NCBI GenBank assembly: GCA_016783355.1
Contig: JADHWR010000065.1
Location: forward strand, 1 to 6,301
Direction of reading: 5' to 3'
From: Candidatus Omnitrophota bacterium
Lineage (GTDB): Bacteria > Omnitrophota > Gorgyraeia > Gygaellales > JAHJCI01
DNA length: 6,301 nt
This document shows positions 5,538-6,301 of the stretch, in pieces (position 1 is the first letter of the stretch; every line of letters starts with the position of its first letter). The translations under genes and the position numbers were made by a program. Under the pieces are notes generated by a model that searched no databases, had not been told where the DNA came from, and saw only the letters and a list, made by a program, of their open reading frames with translations.

Positions 5538-5567
5538 ACTATACTACACGATGCTCGCGTTTGTCAA
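5538..5567 (-). promoter_or_regulatory. Sigma-70-type promoter of the MscS-like gene
   Basis: A consensus -35 TTGACA (5567-5562) is followed by an 18-nt spacer and a -10 TATAGT (5543-5538) on the minus strand. Transcription would start near 5531, giving a leader of about 78 nt. The -35 box lies 26 nt after the stop of the CorC-like gene. This is the best promoter in the window. Confidence 0.88.
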
Positions 5568-5592
5568 CATATTCCTATACCCCGATGACGCC

Positions 5593-6301
5593 TTATTGCT
5601 CTTCTTCAATTTCGCCAACAATCTCCTCAAGAAGATCCTCCAGGGTAACCAATCCCAGGGTCTTATCCTTGTCTTTAACAATGGCGATCTGAAGTTTTTT
5701 GAGCTGGAAATCTCGCAATAATTCATTGACCCTTTTGTTCGGTGCGACAAAATAGGCGGGGTGTAATAAATCCTCGATAACGATTAATCCCCTGCCGCGC
5801 AGGACATACAGTAAATCATGGGCATAGATAATTCCTTCGATATTGTCCATGTTTCCCCGATAAACTGGAATCCGATTGTATCCCTGCTCAACCAGAATAT
5901 CTAAAAGCTGCTCGGGGGTAATACTAATATCCACGCTCACCATTTTATCTTTAGGAACCATCGTCTCGCTTACCTTGGTATCGCCAAATTCAAAAATGCG
6001 ATAGAGCATCCTCCTTTCTTCATTTGTTAATACCCCCTCTTGCCTACCTATTTCAATCATCATGCGCAATTCCTCTTCGGTAATCAGCGGTGAACGCCGA
6101 GTAGGTTTAATCCCGATCAGTCTCAATATTAAATTGCTTATGCCGGTAAATACACAAATTATTGGATGCAAAACCTTGATAATCTTCTGCATTGTCGGAG
6201 AACTGATTAAAGCGATTTTCTCGGTATATTTAATCGCGAGAATTTTAGGGGTGATTTCGCATAAGGTAAGCACAAAAAAACTGGATAAGAATGTGGAAAT
6301 G
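5593..6301 (-). CDS. CNNM/CorC-family membrane protein with CBS pair, N terminus outside window
   Basis: The frame is open to the right edge and 235 residues are visible; the N-terminal membrane part lies outside. Visible residues 1-63 hold the end of the CNNM (DUF21) membrane domain, including the family motif CEITPKILAIKYTEKIA and a hydrophobic helix near 44-63. A linker ITEEELRMMIEIGRQEGVL (73-91) and RRMLYRIFEFGDTKVSETM precede two CBS domains, about 110-165 (MVPKDKMVSVD, YNRIPVYRGN) and 173-232 (IAIVKDKDKTLGLVTLEDLL). Relatives are tied to magnesium or cobalt efflux and often named CorC, TlyC or hemolysin-like; CBS pairs bind adenine nucleotides. The protein stops at GEIEEEQ immediately after the second CBS domain, so the C-terminal CorC_HlyC domain seen in most relatives is absent. 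Transport substrate is not provable from this fragment. Confidence 0.92.
   Translation of the reverse strand, partial: ISTFLSSFFVLTLCEITPKILAIKYTEKIALISSPTMQKIIKVLHPIICVFTGISNLILRLIGIKPTRRSPLITEEELRMMIEIGRQEGVLTNEERRMLYRIFEFGDTKVSETMVPKDKMVSVDISITPEQLLDILVEQGYNRIPVYRGNMDNIEGIIYAHDLLYVLRGRGLIVIEDLLHPAYFVAPNKRVNELLRDFQLKKLQIAIVKDKDKTLGLVTLEDLLEEIVGEIEEEQ

Noticed and set aside
5544..5750. A 68-codon minus-strand open frame overlapping the CorC-like gene end
   Set aside because: It is out of frame with a well-supported CBS-domain protein and would end inside the promoter of the next gene; no ribosome site or family similarity.

Overview
This is a 6.3 kb bacterial chromosomal fragment. It is AT-leaning, uses clear Shine-Dalgarno sites and has one sigma-70-type promoter. 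Every gene I can support lies on the minus strand, so the window reads from right to left. The gene content (CNNM/CorC protein, MscS-like TM-helix protein, half-size TSUP transporter, soluble hybrid sensor kinase, orphan receiver, and a Zn-peptidase next to a Ddl-like ATP-grasp) fits an uncultivated anaerobic-type lineage such as Omnitrophota, but that placement is an impression of style, not a demonstrated assignment.

Layout in transcription order. (1) 6301-5593: 3' part of a CNNM/CorC-type membrane protein with two CBS domains, cut by the window edge. It ends right after the CBS pair, without the usual CorC_HlyC tail. (2) 5567-4719: a self-contained unit, with a near-consensus promoter, a 5'-UTR hairpin, a 224-residue MscS-related TM-helix protein and a rho-independent terminator. 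(3) 4718-4488: a 230-bp gene-free leader with three inverted repeats, open in frame with the next gene. (4) 4487-1: a probable operon of a 119-aa TauE/SafE-type half transporter, a cytosolic PAS-histidine kinase with a decayed GGDEF domain at its C terminus, a single-domain response regulator, a predicted zinc metallopeptidase (HETGH), and a D-Ala-D-Ala-ligase-like ATP-grasp enzyme that runs off the left edge. The kinase and regulator are separated by a 177-bp gap holding a perfect 16-bp stem-loop.

How the genes may work together. The kinase and receiver form a likely two-component pair without a DNA-binding output, so signalling probably ends in protein-protein interaction. The peptidase and ATP-grasp genes are 3 bp apart and almost certainly act together. 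ATP-grasp ligases of this type join carboxylates to amines, so the pair may make and trim a peptide-like bond in the cell wall, a small peptide or a modified protein; the substrate is unknown. The CorC-like, MscS-like and TSUP proteins are all membrane proteins for ion or small-anion handling. No CRISPR array, tRNA, rRNA or intact transposase was seen.
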